Origin: Bradyrhizobium sp. | Lineage (GTDB): Bacteria > Pseudomonadota > Alphaproteobacteria > Rhizobiales > Xanthobacteraceae | NCBI RefSeq assembly: GCF_022844465.1 | Contig: NZ_JALHLP010000005.1 | Location: 1 to 64,000, forward strand | Direction: 5' to 3' | Length of the DNA: 64,000 bases | Program-made: the position numbers and the translations under genes | Part shown: piece after piece, positions 35,162 through 44,309 of the stretch | Layout of the letters: each line of letters opens with the position of its first letter | Numbering within the stretch: the stretch's first letter is position 1 | The notes under the pieces: model-generated | Seen by the model: only the letters and a program-made list of their open reading frames with translations | What the model was told of the DNA's origin: nothing | Databases searched by the model: none

Positions 35162-36194
35162 TTTCCCGCCGCACGGTTGCGGCGGCCTCGCACATCGCCT
35201 GCAGTTTTCCGAACGCGGTTGGGCGCGGCATGTATTTCATGCCGCAATCCGGCGCGACCACAAGGCGGTCGGCGGCGACGTGCTTGAGGCCGTTGCGGAT
35301 TCGCTCCGCCACGGTTTCCGCCGTCTCGACCTCGGGGTTGCCGAGGTCGAGCACGCCCAGCATGATCTTCTTCGACGACAAATCCCGGAGCACGCCGAGA
35401 TCGAGCCGGGGTTGCGCCGCCTCGATCGATATCTGGTCGGCGCTGGTGTCGGCAAGCTCGGCGAGAAAGGAATAGCCGGCCGGCTTGGTCGAACCAGGCA
35501 CGACCGCGGCGTAGCCGAAGCACAGATGTACGACGGTCGGCACCGTGAGGCCTTGCAGCGCGCGGTTGATGGCCTTCACCGCATAGCGCCGGGCGAGGTC
35601 CGGATTGTTGCGCACCCAGGGCTCGTCGAGCTGGATCACGTCGGCGCCGGCCCTTTCGAGGTCCAGCGCTTCGGCGTTGACGGCCGCGGCGAACGCCATC
35701 GCCAGCTCCTCGTCGTCCGCATAATATTCGTTCTTGGCCTGCTGGCTCATCGTGAACGGGCCGGGCAGGGTGATCTTGGCGGCGCGGTCGGTGTGCTGGC
35801 GCAGGAATTCCATGTCGCGCCGCTCGACCGGCCGGCCGCGCTTCACTGCGCCGACCACGCGCGGCACCGGCGTCTGGCTGCCGTTGCGCGCGGTGATGAT
35901 GGCCGGATTCTCGTCGTCGATGCCGTCAAGCGCGGTGGCGAAGCGGTTGGAATAGCTCTCGCGGCGGATTTCGCCGTCGGTCACGATGTCAATTCCCGCG
36001 CGCTCCATGTCGCGGATGGCAACGATGGTGGCGTCGTCCTGCGCTTCCTCCAGATGCTCGGCCGGAAGCCGCCACATCGCGTGCATGCGCGTGCGCGGCA
36101 CCACCTTCGACAGCATCGCGCGATCGACCAGCCACTCCGGCTGCGGGTAGCTTCCGACCACAGTGGTCGGCAGCAGATGCTTTGGCAGGTTCAC
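35154..36194 (-). CDS. MetE C-terminal-domain-like methyltransferase (short methionine synthase-like)
   Basis: The 346-residue protein corresponds only to the catalytic C-terminal half of cobalamin-independent methionine synthase (COG0620). The zinc ligands H223 and C225 in VVHLCFGY and C317 in APDCGMKY are present. The N-terminal half of MetE (about 400 residues) is absent, as in B. subtilis YxjG/YxjH-type proteins whose methyl donors are unclear. The start is a GTG at 36194 with a strong AGGAGG site. It is the last gene of an operon with ABC transporter genes, implying a transported methyl donor or acceptor. Confidence 0.88.
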   Translation of the reverse strand: MNLPKHLLPTTVVGSYPQPEWLVDRAMLSKVVPRTRMHAMWRLPAEHLEEAQDDATIVAIRDMERAGIDIVTDGEIRRESYSNRFATALDGIDDENPAIITARNGSQTPVPRVVGAVKRGRPVERRDMEFLRQHTDRAAKITLPGPFTMSQQAKNEYYADDEELAMAFAAAVNAEALDLERAGADVIQLDEPWVRNNPDLARRYAVKAINRALQGLTVPTVVHLCFGYAAVVPGSTKPAGYSFLAELADTSADQISIEAAQPRLDLGVLRDLSSKKIMLGVLDLGNPEVETAETVAERIRNGLKHVAADRLVVAPDCGMKYMPRPTAFGKLQAMCEAAATVRREIS

Positions 36195-36262
36195 GATGGC
36201 CTCCTGGCCGTTGCTGTTGTGCAGGTCATGCAGCGCGGGTTGTCGAACATGCATCCGCTCGG

Positions 36263-37063
36263 TCACGTCGCCGGCTGCAGGGCGGCGGGGGCGATTTGGG
36301 TCGATGCGTTTTGTCCGGCGCGGCTGCCGGTCTGCCAGATGGCCGCCTTGCGCTCGATCCATCTGATCAGGGCGTTGAAGGAGATCGCCATCGCCAGCAC
36401 CAGCAGGACGCCGGCAAACACATGCGGACTGTCGAGGATGGTGCGGTAGCGGGAAATCAGGTAGCCGATGCCGGCCGACGAGACCAGCATCTCGGACACC
36501 ACCACCCCGACGATCACCAGCGCGCCGCCGACGCGCAGCCCTGACAGTACGGTCGGGATGGCGGCCGGGATGATGACGCGAACCAGCCGTTGGGTCAGCG
36601 TCGCGCCCATGCTGCGGGCGGCCAGCAGCAATTGCGGGTCGATGGTCTGAATTCCCGCGGCGGTGGCCAGCATCGTCGGCAGGAAGCCGTAGATCGATGC
36701 GAATGCGATCTTGGATTCCGAGCCGATGCCGAGCCAGACCGTGAACACCGGATAGAGAATGACCAGCGGCACCGCATAGAGGCTGGAGACCATTGGCATG
36801 ATCAGGATGCGCGGGCGCGGCAGGCTGCCGACGATGGCGCCGAGCAGGATGCCGCCGCCGCAGGCGAACACCATCGAGATCGCGACTTCGTAGAGCGTCA
36901 CGGCAAGCGCATGACCATACTCGCCGGCCTCGCTCCATCCTGCCAGCAGTGTCGAGGACAGCGATGGCAGAAACAGCTCCGGAATGAAACCCAGCGAAGG
37001 CAGGATTTCCCACAATGCTATCAGGCCGATCACGATCAGTCTGCGAAGCGTCGTCGCGGTCAT
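36263..37063 (-). CDS. ABC transporter permease, SsuC/TauC-like
   Basis: The 266-residue membrane protein has six hydrophobic helices and the cytoplasmic EAA-type loop (around LAARSMGATLTQRLVRVIIPAAIPTV, 147-172), typical of type I importer permeases for sulfonates, nitrate or pyrimidines. It is the second of two different permeases in the operon, following the ATPase by six bases. The pair could form a heterodimer. Confidence 0.93.
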   Translation of the reverse strand: MTATTLRRLIVIGLIALWEILPSLGFIPELFLPSLSSTLLAGWSEAGEYGHALAVTLYEVAISMVFACGGGILLGAIVGSLPRPRILIMPMVSSLYAVPLVILYPVFTVWLGIGSESKIAFASIYGFLPTMLATAAGIQTIDPQLLLAARSMGATLTQRLVRVIIPAAIPTVLSGLRVGGALVIVGVVVSEMLVSSAGIGYLISRYRTILDSPHVFAGVLLVLAMAISFNALIRWIERKAAIWQTGSRAGQNASTQIAPAALQPAT

Positions 37064-37069
37064 GTTACC

Positions 37070-37867
37070 TCACGCCGATCTGCGGATGTGTTGCCAGATG
37101 CGGTCGCGCAGGCTGCCGAACGCGTCGCCGCTCAGCATTTCGTAGGTGCGCGGGCGGGGCAGCGAGACTTGCAGGTGATCAACGATGCGGCCGGGGCGCG
37201 GCGACATCACGATGACCTCGTCGGCGAGATAGACGGCTTCGGTGAGGCTGTGGGTGACGAACACCACGGTCTTGCCGGTCGCTCCCCAGATTCGCAGCAA
37301 CTCGTCGCCCATGGTCATGCGGGTCTGTTCGTCAAGCGCGGCAAACGGTTCGTCCATCAGCAGCACCGGCGGATCCTGCACCAGTCCGCGGGCGATCGAG
37401 ACACGTTGCTTCATGCCGCCGGACAACTCGTGCGGATGGCGCTTGCCGAAACCGCCGAGTCCGACGAGTTCGATGGCCTCCTGCGCCCTCGTGCGGCGGT
37501 CGCTCTTCGGGACGCCGCGGAGAGCCAATGGAAACTCGACGTTCTCTTCCGCCGTCAGCCACGGGAACAGGCTGGGCTCCTGGAAGACGACACCGACCCG
37601 GTTTGGATCCGGTTCGCGAATCGGCGCGCCGCTGACGGTGATGGTGCCTGAGGTCTGCTGCCTCAAGCCCGCCAGCATCATCAGCAGCGTCGACTTTCCG
37701 CAGCCGCTCGGGCCGACCAGCACGACAAAGCGGCCGGGTTTGACGTCGAACGAAACGTCCTCGAGCGCGACCACGTCCTGCGTCGCGGTCCTGAAGATCT
37801 GCCCGACATTGCGGACTTCGACCCCGCCGGCCGGCTTCAGCGGGGTTATGTTCGCCAATGGCTGCAT
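37070..37867 (-). CDS. ABC transporter ATP-binding protein
   Basis: The 265-residue ATPase has Walker A GPSGCGKST at 52-60, the signature LSGGMKQR near 150 and Walker B LLMDEPFAALD near 170. It resembles SsuB/TauB-type ATPases. The start at 37867 lies inside the end of the upstream permease gene (22-base overlap), which points to translational coupling. Confidence 0.95.
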   Translation of the reverse strand: MQPLANITPLKPAGGVEVRNVGQIFRTATQDVVALEDVSFDVKPGRFVVLVGPSGCGKSTLLMMLAGLRQQTSGTITVSGAPIREPDPNRVGVVFQEPSLFPWLTAEENVEFPLALRGVPKSDRRTRAQEAIELVGLGGFGKRHPHELSGGMKQRVSIARGLVQDPPVLLMDEPFAALDEQTRMTMGDELLRIWGATGKTVVFVTHSLTEAVYLADEVIVMSPRPGRIVDHLQVSLPRPRTYEMLSGDAFGSLRDRIWQHIRRSA

Positions 37868-38601
37868 CGTGTCTCCACCCACCTGACCAGTTCGTTGAAA
37901 GTGATCGCAATCGCCGCGATCAACAGCACGCCGGCCAGCAACTGTTTCATCTGGAAGCTCTCGCCCCAGGTCGCGATCTGATGGCCGATGCCGTCCCGCG
38001 AGGCGTACATTTCGGCGAGAATGATGCCGGTAAGGTTGAAGATCATCGAGATCCGCAACGCTTCCAGCAGCACCGGGAGCATGCTCGGCAGGTAGACGCG
38101 AAACGCGGTCTGCATGGGTGTGGCGCCGTAGGAGCGAGCCACCGTCAGGTGCTCGACCTTGACCGATTCCACCGCGGTCGTCGTCGACATGATCACGATG
38201 AAGATGGTCGAGAAGAACCCAAACCCGACTTTCTGTGCGAAGCCGACCCCGAACACCAGGATGAACATCGGCAGGAAAATCGATTTCGGGATGCTGAAGG
38301 CGAAGAACAGCAGGGGCTTTACCACGTCTGCAAAGTAGCGCTTCTCTGCGATAAAGTAGCCGATCAACGCGCCAAAGGGGACGGCGAGCGCGAACGCTGC
38401 CAGTACCTCGCTCCCGGTCACCGCCAGATCCTTGCGCACGCTCGCGCGCTGCAGCAGCTCGCCGAGCATCGATAGCGTGTCGGACGCGGAAGGCAGCAGG
38501 CGCGGATTGACGAGGCCGGTCCGCGACAGGGCTTCCCATGCCGCAAACACTCCTACGACAATGGCAATCCGCGCCGCCTTTACGCCGAGCCCGCTCCGCA
38601 T
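37846..38601 (-). CDS. ABC transporter permease
   Basis: The 251-residue protein has six membrane helices and an EAA-type loop (around VARSYGATPMQTAFRVYLPSMLP, 150-172). It differs clearly from the second permease at 36263. It follows the substrate-binding protein by 11 bases. Confidence 0.93.
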   Translation of the reverse strand: MRSGLGVKAARIAIVVGVFAAWEALSRTGLVNPRLLPSASDTLSMLGELLQRASVRKDLAVTGSEVLAAFALAVPFGALIGYFIAEKRYFADVVKPLLFFAFSIPKSIFLPMFILVFGVGFAQKVGFGFFSTIFIVIMSTTTAVESVKVEHLTVARSYGATPMQTAFRVYLPSMLPVLLEALRISMIFNLTGIILAEMYASRDGIGHQIATWGESFQMKQLLAGVLLIAAIAITFNELVRWVETRCSHWRT

Positions 38602-38612
38602 CGCGCTAGCCT

Positions 38613-39584
38613 TCAGGGCTTGGTCGGAACCGGCTTGAACTGCGTCGAGATGATCTCCGCGGCCGGCCCAAGGTCTTTCATGCCGCCTGCCTTGGCCAGG
38701 TCGAGTGCAAGCTGCATCTGCTCCGGAATTTTTGGCCCATCCATGCTGCCGTCGGTTTCCAGCTTCAAGATGGAATTTTCATACTCCAGCACCGCGATTT
38801 CAACTGGAATCTCGTAGAGGTCGGAGATCAGCTTGACCGAGACGTCCTTGTTGGCACGCATGAACATCAGCGCGCCGTACAGCGCGTTGAGCGTTTTCTG
38901 CACCGTCTGCGGCTTGTCCTGCACATATTTGTCGAGCGCGATCCAGCCGGCGGCAAGGTTCGGCGGCACTTCCCTGGAGAAGTCGAGGATGGTGCGCGCC
39001 TCGCCCGATTTGGAGATCTGGAAGCTGAGCGGCGAATAGACCACCGCGGCGTCGACATTGCCGGCGAGCAGGTTCGGAACCAGGCCGCCGCCGCCGACCG
39101 GAACGCGGGTGAATTCGATCTTCTGGTTCTGCTGCGTCCACAGCGCCAGCAGATCGGAGCCGGAGCCGGCGGAGGTGATCGCGACTTTCTTGCCGTTCAG
39201 ATCCTTGACCCCGAGCGTTGATTTCGAGAGCGTCATCAACTGCCAGCCATAATAGCCCGTAGCGGCGTTTGCGAGCACCTTGGAGTTCACCCCCTTCTTG
39301 CGGCCCGCGGACACCAGCGATGTGGCGGTCAGAATGACGTCGGCGGCGCCCGCGGCCATCGCCTCGAAGGTCTCGGCGCCGCCGCGATAGATCGTCAGTT
39401 CGGCGACGATGCCTTCCTTCTCGAACAGTTTCTGGCGCACTGCGGTTTCCGCAATCGTGGTCGGCCAATACGTCTTGGTGGGGAGGCCGATTCGAACGGT
39501 CTCGGCGGCTTGCGCCATGGCGGCCGCGCCAAGCACGGCGGTTGCGGTGACAGTTGCCAGGATGTGGCGTCGTGTGATGCGCAT
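38613..39584 (-). CDS. ABC transporter substrate-binding protein (NMT1/SsuA-like)
   Basis: The 323-residue periplasmic protein begins with a signal peptide (MRITRRHILATVTATAV, with a twin arginine) and continues as a two-lobed NMT1/SsuA-like fold. The repeated ligand-pocket segments YRGGAETFEAMAAGAADVILTA and VYSPLSFQISKSGEA are characteristic. The ligand is unknown; nitrate, sulfonates and thiamine precursors are common for the family. An AAGGAAA site sits before the ATG. It heads the transporter/metE-like operon. Confidence 0.92.
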   Translation of the reverse strand: MRITRRHILATVTATAVLGAAAMAQAAETVRIGLPTKTYWPTTIAETAVRQKLFEKEGIVAELTIYRGGAETFEAMAAGAADVILTATSLVSAGRKKGVNSKVLANAATGYYGWQLMTLSKSTLGVKDLNGKKVAITSAGSGSDLLALWTQQNQKIEFTRVPVGGGGLVPNLLAGNVDAAVVYSPLSFQISKSGEARTILDFSREVPPNLAAGWIALDKYVQDKPQTVQKTLNALYGALMFMRANKDVSVKLISDLYEIPVEIAVLEYENSILKLETDGSMDGPKIPEQMQLALDLAKAGGMKDLGPAAEIISTQFKPVPTKP

Positions 39585-39768
39585 GGTGACGTTTCCTTTT
39601 GTTTTTTTTATTTGGCCGGGCTTTTGAACGAAGATCGGATCGCAGCCATCTCCTGGGTTGGCTTGTGTGGTCAGCTCGACGGGACGAATGGTCGATGTTC
39701 GAGGGGATGCGGGCAAGCACGGCTCGATCGGACGCCGCACATGACGGCGCAGGGTGAAGAGAGACGTT

Positions 39769-39787
39769 GATTTCGTCAATCGAAATC
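39769..39787. promoter_or_regulatory. Inverted repeat GATTTCG-N5-CGAAATC
   Basis: A seven-base inverted repeat with a five-base spacer lies between the divergent transport and oxidoreductase genes. Its size fits a dimeric repressor operator. The cognate protein is unknown. Confidence 0.4.
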
Positions 39788-39795
39788 GATTCTTC

Positions 39796-39829
39796 AGTCT
39801 TGGCGAAAGGGAAGTCTTGGCGAAAGGGA
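39796..39829. repeat. Tandem duplication of a 17-base unit
   Basis: The unit AGTCTTGGCGAAAGGGA occurs twice head to tail without a mismatch, immediately after the inverted repeat at 39769-39787. It is either a recent slip duplication or a pair of binding sites. Confidence 0.85.
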
Positions 39830-40009
39830 AAAGGTGTTGCTATGGGTCCGCCGACGCTGTTGCAGTGCGGTCCAATGCGTGGGGGGAACGCCGTGCGATC
39901 AACGTACAGCGGCGGCAATCGCTAGTCGGTTTCTTGACCCGCGACCGCGAGGCAATTGACCCCCGGTGCCGGCCCCGCTACCTGTCTTGGGCTGCGTGCG
40001 GGGGAAACA

Positions 40010-41623
40010 ATGAACAATAATAACGAGACTTCCGAATTCGATTACGTCATCGTCGGCGCCGGTTCGGCCGGATGCGTGCTCGCCAATCGCCTGAGCGCCG
40101 ACGGCAAGCACTCCGTATTGCTGCTGGAGGCTGGCCCGAAGGACACCAACCTCTGGATTCATGTGCCGCTCGGCTACGGCAAACTGTTCAAGGAAAAATC
40201 CGTCAACTGGATGTACCAGACCGAGCCCGAACCGGGCCTGAACGGGCGGCAGGTATTCCAGCCGCGCGGAAAAGTGCTCGGCGGCTCCAGCTCGATCAAC
40301 GGCCTGCTGTATGTGCGCGGCCAGCACGAGGACTACGACCGCTGGCGCCAGCGCGGCAATACGGGCTGGGGCTATGACGACGTGCTGCCCTATTTCAAGA
40401 AGGCGGAGAACCAGCAGCGCGGTCCAGACAGGTATCACGGCGCGGATGGGCCGCTGCCGGTGTCCGACTGGCGGCACGCCGATCCGGTGTCGGAGGCCTT
40501 TGTGGTCGCCGCGGCCGAAACCGGCATCCCGACCAACCCCGACTTCAACGGCGCCACGCAGGAGGGTGCGGGGTTTTTCCAGACCACGACACGGCGCGGC
40601 CGGCGCGCCAGCACGGCGTTCTCCTATCTGCGTCCGGCAAGGAAGCGCGGCAACTTGCACGTTGAAACCTCGGCACTGGCACAGCGCATCCTGTTCGAAG
40701 GGCGTCGCGCCAGGGCGGTCGAATACCGGCAGGACGGCCGTGTTCGCATCGCGAGGGCGCGCAAGGAAATCCTGGTGTCGAGCGGTGCCTACAACTCGCC
40801 GCAATTGCTGCAGCTCTCCGGCGTCGGACCGGCCGATCTTCTAAAGCAGCACGGCATCGACATCGTGCTCGACGCGCCAGGCGTCGGCAGCGACCTGCAG
40901 GACCACATGCAGGTGCGGCTGGTCACCCGCTGCGCGCAGAAGGTCACGCTCAACGACATCATCAACAACCCGTTTCGCCGGGTGATGGCCGGCCTTCAAT
41001 ACGCGGCGCTGCGCAAGGGCCCGCTGACCATCGCCGCCGGCACCTCGGGGGCGTTCTTCAAGACCAGTCCGCGGCTGGCGTCCCCCGATATCCAGATTCA
41101 CTTCCTGCCGTTCTCCACCGACAAGATGGGCGAAAAGCTGCACACGCGCTCCGGCTTCACAGCGTCGGTCTGTCAGTTGCGTCCCGAGAGCCGCGGCTCG
41201 CTACGCATCAGGAGCGCCGATCCGGCCGTTCCCCCTGAAATCCGCATCAATTATCTCGCCACCGAAACCGACCGCCGCGCCTTCATCGACGGCATCCGCA
41301 TCCTGCGCAAGATCCTGGCCGCGCCGGCGCTGAAGCCTTATGCGGTCGAGGAGGTCGATCCCGGAACAAAGGTGAACAGTGACGACGAATTGCTGGACTT
41401 CTGTCGCCGCACCGGCAGCACGGTCTATCACCCGACCTCGACCTGCCGGATGGGAAGCGATCCGCTCGCGGTCGTCGATCAGCGGCTGCGCGTGCGCGGG
41501 ATCGACGGCCTGCGCGTGGTCGACGCGTCGGTCATGCCGGACCTGATGTCGGGCAACACCAACGCGCCGACCATCATGATCGCCGAGAAGGCCTCCGACA
41601 TGATCCTGGAAGACGCGCGGTAG
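40010..41623 (+). CDS. GMC-family FAD-dependent oxidoreductase (choline/alcohol dehydrogenase-like)
   Basis: The 537-residue flavoprotein starts with the FAD Rossmann motif GAGSAG at 16-21 (VIVGAGSAGCVLANRLS), has the GMC signatures PRGKVLGGSSSING and GAYNSPQLLQLSGVG, and ends with the catalytic-His region HPTSTCRMG and SGNTNAPTIMIAEKA. Such enzymes oxidise primary alcohols, choline or polyethylene glycols; the substrate is not defined here. The start at 40010 has a GGGGAAA site. No betB is next to it, which argues against a standard choline operon. Confidence 0.92.
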   Translation: MNNNNETSEFDYVIVGAGSAGCVLANRLSADGKHSVLLLEAGPKDTNLWIHVPLGYGKLFKEKSVNWMYQTEPEPGLNGRQVFQPRGKVLGGSSSINGLLYVRGQHEDYDRWRQRGNTGWGYDDVLPYFKKAENQQRGPDRYHGADGPLPVSDWRHADPVSEAFVVAAAETGIPTNPDFNGATQEGAGFFQTTTRRGRRASTAFSYLRPARKRGNLHVETSALAQRILFEGRRARAVEYRQDGRVRIARARKEILVSSGAYNSPQLLQLSGVGPADLLKQHGIDIVLDAPGVGSDLQDHMQVRLVTRCAQKVTLNDIINNPFRRVMAGLQYAALRKGPLTIAAGTSGAFFKTSPRLASPDIQIHFLPFSTDKMGEKLHTRSGFTASVCQLRPESRGSLRIRSADPAVPPEIRINYLATETDRRAFIDGIRILRKILAAPALKPYAVEEVDPGTKVNSDDELLDFCRRTGSTVYHPTSTCRMGSDPLAVVDQRLRVRGIDGLRVVDASVMPDLMSGNTNAPTIMIAEKASDMILEDAR

Positions 41624-41631
41624 CTACGGCC

Positions 41632-42678
41632 TCAACCCTTGTACGCGCGCACCCGCTTCAGCATCTGCTCGACATGCGCAATCGGGGTTTCCGGCTGGAT
41701 GCCGTGGCCGAGGTTGAAGATCAGCCGGCCGCCGGCGTAGTTCGCCAGCACGTCGTCCACGGCGCGGTCGAGCGCCGCACCACCGGCGATCAGCACCAGC
41801 GGATCGAGATTGCCCTGCACGGCGACGCGGCTCTGCACGCGCTCGCGGATCAAGGACGGCTCGGCCGCCCAGTCGATGCTGACCGCATCGACGCCGGTCG
41901 CTTCCACATAGGCCGGCAGCAACGCGCCGGCGCCGCGGGGAAACCCGATGATCCTGGCGTCAGGCGCCTGCGCGCGTACGCCGGCGACGATGCGCCTGGC
42001 CGGCTCGACCGACCAGCGCTCGAATTCCCGCGGCGGCAGCACCCCTGCCCAGGTGTCGAAGATCTGCAGGCAATCGGCGCCCGCCCTGAACTGGCCGAGC
42101 AGATACTGGATCGAATTTTCGACCAGCACGTCGATGATCGCGGCAAAAGCCTCGGGATGGCGATAGGCCATCATGCGCGCCGGCGCCTGGTCCGGCGTGC
42201 CGCGCCCGGCGACCATATAGGTCGCGACCGTCCAGGGCGCGCCGCAGAAGCCGATCAGCGCGATGTCGGTTGCGAGCTCGCGGCGCACCCGGCGCAGCGC
42301 TTCATAGACCGGCTCGAGCTTGCTGAAATCGGCCTGCCGCGCCAGCGTCGATACCTGCTCGGGCTGGTCGAGCGGATCGAGCCGGGGGCCTTCGCCCGCC
42401 TCGAACCGAACCGAGCGCCCGAGCGCGTAGGGAATGACGAGGATATCGGAGAAGATGATGGCCGCGTCGAAACCGAAGCGGCGGATCGGCTGCAGCGTCA
42501 CCTCCGTGGCGTATTCCGGCGTGAAGCACAGGTCGAGAAAGCCGCCGGCCTTGGCGCGCAGCTCGCGATACTCGGGCAGATAGCGGCCGGCCTGCCGCAT
42601 CATCCATACCGGCGGCACCGGCTGCCTGCGGCCGGACAGCACTTCTAGAAACGGCTTGACGGCGGATTTCTGGGACAC
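41632..42678 (-). CDS. hemE: Uroporphyrinogen decarboxylase HemE
   Basis: HemE decarboxylates uroporphyrinogen III to coproporphyrinogen III in heme synthesis. The N-terminal [18 protein letters not shown] motif (about 22-39), the [11 protein letters not shown] region with its conserved aspartate, and [13 protein letters not shown] are family hallmarks. The start is a GTG at 42678 with an AGGAA site, giving 348 residues, the usual length; a more upstream start is unlikely. It converges with the oxidoreductase gene with eight bases between. Confidence 0.95.
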   Translation of the reverse strand: MSQKSAVKPFLEVLSGRRQPVPPVWMMRQAGRYLPEYRELRAKAGGFLDLCFTPEYATEVTLQPIRRFGFDAAIIFSDILVIPYALGRSVRFEAGEGPRLDPLDQPEQVSTLARQADFSKLEPVYEALRRVRRELATDIALIGFCGAPWTVATYMVAGRGTPDQAPARMMAYRHPEAFAAIIDVLVENSIQYLLGQFRAGADCLQIFDTWAGVLPPREFERWSVEPARRIVAGVRAQAPDARIIGFPRGAGALLPAYVEATGVDAVSIDWAAEPSLIRERVQSRVAVQGNLDPLVLIAGGAALDRAVDDVLANYAGGRLIFNLGHGIQPETPIAHVEQMLKRVRAYKG

Positions 42679-42718
42679 GTGCCGGTTCCTGTGCGGGGCT
42701 GATCTTCGGCGCCCCTGA

Positions 42719-43033
<315 letters not shown>

Positions 43034-43102
43034 CTTCAACCGACGAATGGGGCGATGAACACCAGGTTAAACGACGCCACCTAAAGCATGATACGGACTG
43101 CT

Positions 43103-43130
43103 GAAACGGCCCTTGCAGGAGGGCCGTTTC
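43103..43130. terminator. Bidirectional terminator-like hairpin
   Basis: GAAACGGCCC and GGGCCGTTTC form a perfect ten-pair stem with an eight-base loop. It lies between convergent genes, the small acidic protein and slyX. The T run is short (three) on both strands, so termination efficiency is uncertain. Confidence 0.7.
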
Positions 43131-43162
43131 GCGCGCCTGCGCGCTTCAAATACGGCGACCCT

Positions 43163-43378
43163 TCAATAATGCGGTGGCGGTTCATTCGCCGGCCCCGGGG
43201 CCTGTCTTTCGGCGTCCTGCAGGCGTTCTTTCAGTTCGGTCAGCTGGCGGCCCAACGCATCGATTTTCTGCCATTGTGCGGTGATCGTCTGGTTCAGCGT
43301 GTCGATGGTTTCATCCTGATAGGTCAGCCGTACTTCCAGCGCGTCGAGGCGTTCGCTCAGGGCGGTTACATCACTCAT
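43163..43378 (-). CDS. slyX: SlyX family protein
   Basis: The 71-residue protein is a continuous coiled coil (heptads in LSERLDALEVRLTYQDETIDTLNQ and so on) with a Pro-rich tail, the known layout of SlyX. The function of SlyX is not settled. The ATG overlaps the end of trhO by eight bases, so they are co-transcribed. Confidence 0.85.
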   Translation of the reverse strand: MSDVTALSERLDALEVRLTYQDETIDTLNQTITAQWQKIDALGRQLTELKERLQDAERQAPGPANEPPPHY

Positions 43379-44120
43379 GGGCGGCCGCCACCGGTCTCTG
43401 CCGCAGTCCGTGGCCGAGCGCCACGCGTTCGTCGAACACGAAACATGCGCCGCGCCACAGGCTTTCGTCCTTTGGCACATGTTCCAGGTAGCTGAGAATG
43501 CCGCCCTTGAGGTGATAGATCTCGGAAAAGCCGTTGGCCAACAGGTAGGCGCTCGCCTTCTCGCAGCGGATGCCGCCGGTGCAGAACATCGCGATCCTGC
43601 GGTGCGTGGCCGGATCGAGCTTGCGCGCGGCGAATTCCTTGAACTGGCCGAAGCTCTTGATGCCGGGATCTAGCGCGCCTTCGAAGGTGCCCATCGCCAC
43701 CTCAAACGCGTTGCGGGTATCGATGACCAGCGTATCCGGCGCCGCGATCAGCGCGTTCCAGTCCGACGGATCGACATAGGCGCCGACCTGGCGCGTGGGA
43801 TCGGCCGCGCTGTCGCCGAGCGTGACGATTTCCTTCTTCAGCCGAATCTTCAGCCGTTGAAATGGCATCTGGCTGGCGCTTGAGAATTTGAGTTCGAGAC
43901 GATCGAGCCTGTTGCCCAAGAGGTCGCCGTGCTGCAATTCGGCGACGAATGCGTCGATGTCCTCACTTCTCCCCGCCACCGTGCCGTTGATGCCCTCATG
44001 CGCCAGCAGCACGCTGCCCTTCAGCCCAAGGTCGGCGCCGATCGCGCGCAACGGCTCGCGCAGCGCCCGGAAATCGGGCAGCGCGGCGAATTGATAGAAG
44101 GCGGCGACCTTGAGCAGCAT
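43371..44120 (-). CDS. trhO: tRNA uridine(34) hydroxylase TrhO (rhodanese-domain, YceA family)
   Basis: TrhO hydroxylates U34 of certain tRNAs as the first step towards 5-carboxymethoxyuridine. The 249-residue protein has an acylphosphatase-like N-terminal part (about 1-95, with GSVLLAHEGINGTVAG) and a rhodanese domain (about 125-220) with the active loop CTGGIRCEKAS. The length is shorter than E. coli TrhO (350) because the C-terminal extension is missing, as in many alphaproteobacteria. Confidence 0.88.
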   Translation of the reverse strand: MLLKVAAFYQFAALPDFRALREPLRAIGADLGLKGSVLLAHEGINGTVAGRSEDIDAFVAELQHGDLLGNRLDRLELKFSSASQMPFQRLKIRLKKEIVTLGDSAADPTRQVGAYVDPSDWNALIAAPDTLVIDTRNAFEVAMGTFEGALDPGIKSFGQFKEFAARKLDPATHRRIAMFCTGGIRCEKASAYLLANGFSEIYHLKGGILSYLEHVPKDESLWRGACFVFDERVALGHGLRQRPVAAAHE

Positions 44121-44309
44121 CGCGACCGTTTATCAGCCGGGCCGGGCCGGGGAAAGGCCCGTAAAGCCCTGCGTATTCCGCGCATTGCCCCCTGGCATGC
44201 CACCATTGCCCCGGCGGGGAGGAATGTGCCAAGAAACGGCTGTACCCGCCCGCGAACCCCCGTGGGATGCGCCAACAAGCTCCATAAACGCTGAAAGAAA
44301 GCACGCGTG

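Larger units (their letters stand above)
39585..40009. other. Divergent intergenic region SBP / GMC oxidoreductase
   Basis: These 425 bases contain no gene I can support. They hold the inverted repeat at 39769-39787, the 17-base tandem duplication at 39796-39829, and the ribosome binding sites of both flanking genes. Operators for both operons are expected here. Confidence 0.65.

Noticed and set aside
39956..40009. Upstream extension of the GMC oxidoreductase frame
   Set aside because: ATG at 40010 has a ribosome site and fits the family N-terminus; the extension does not.
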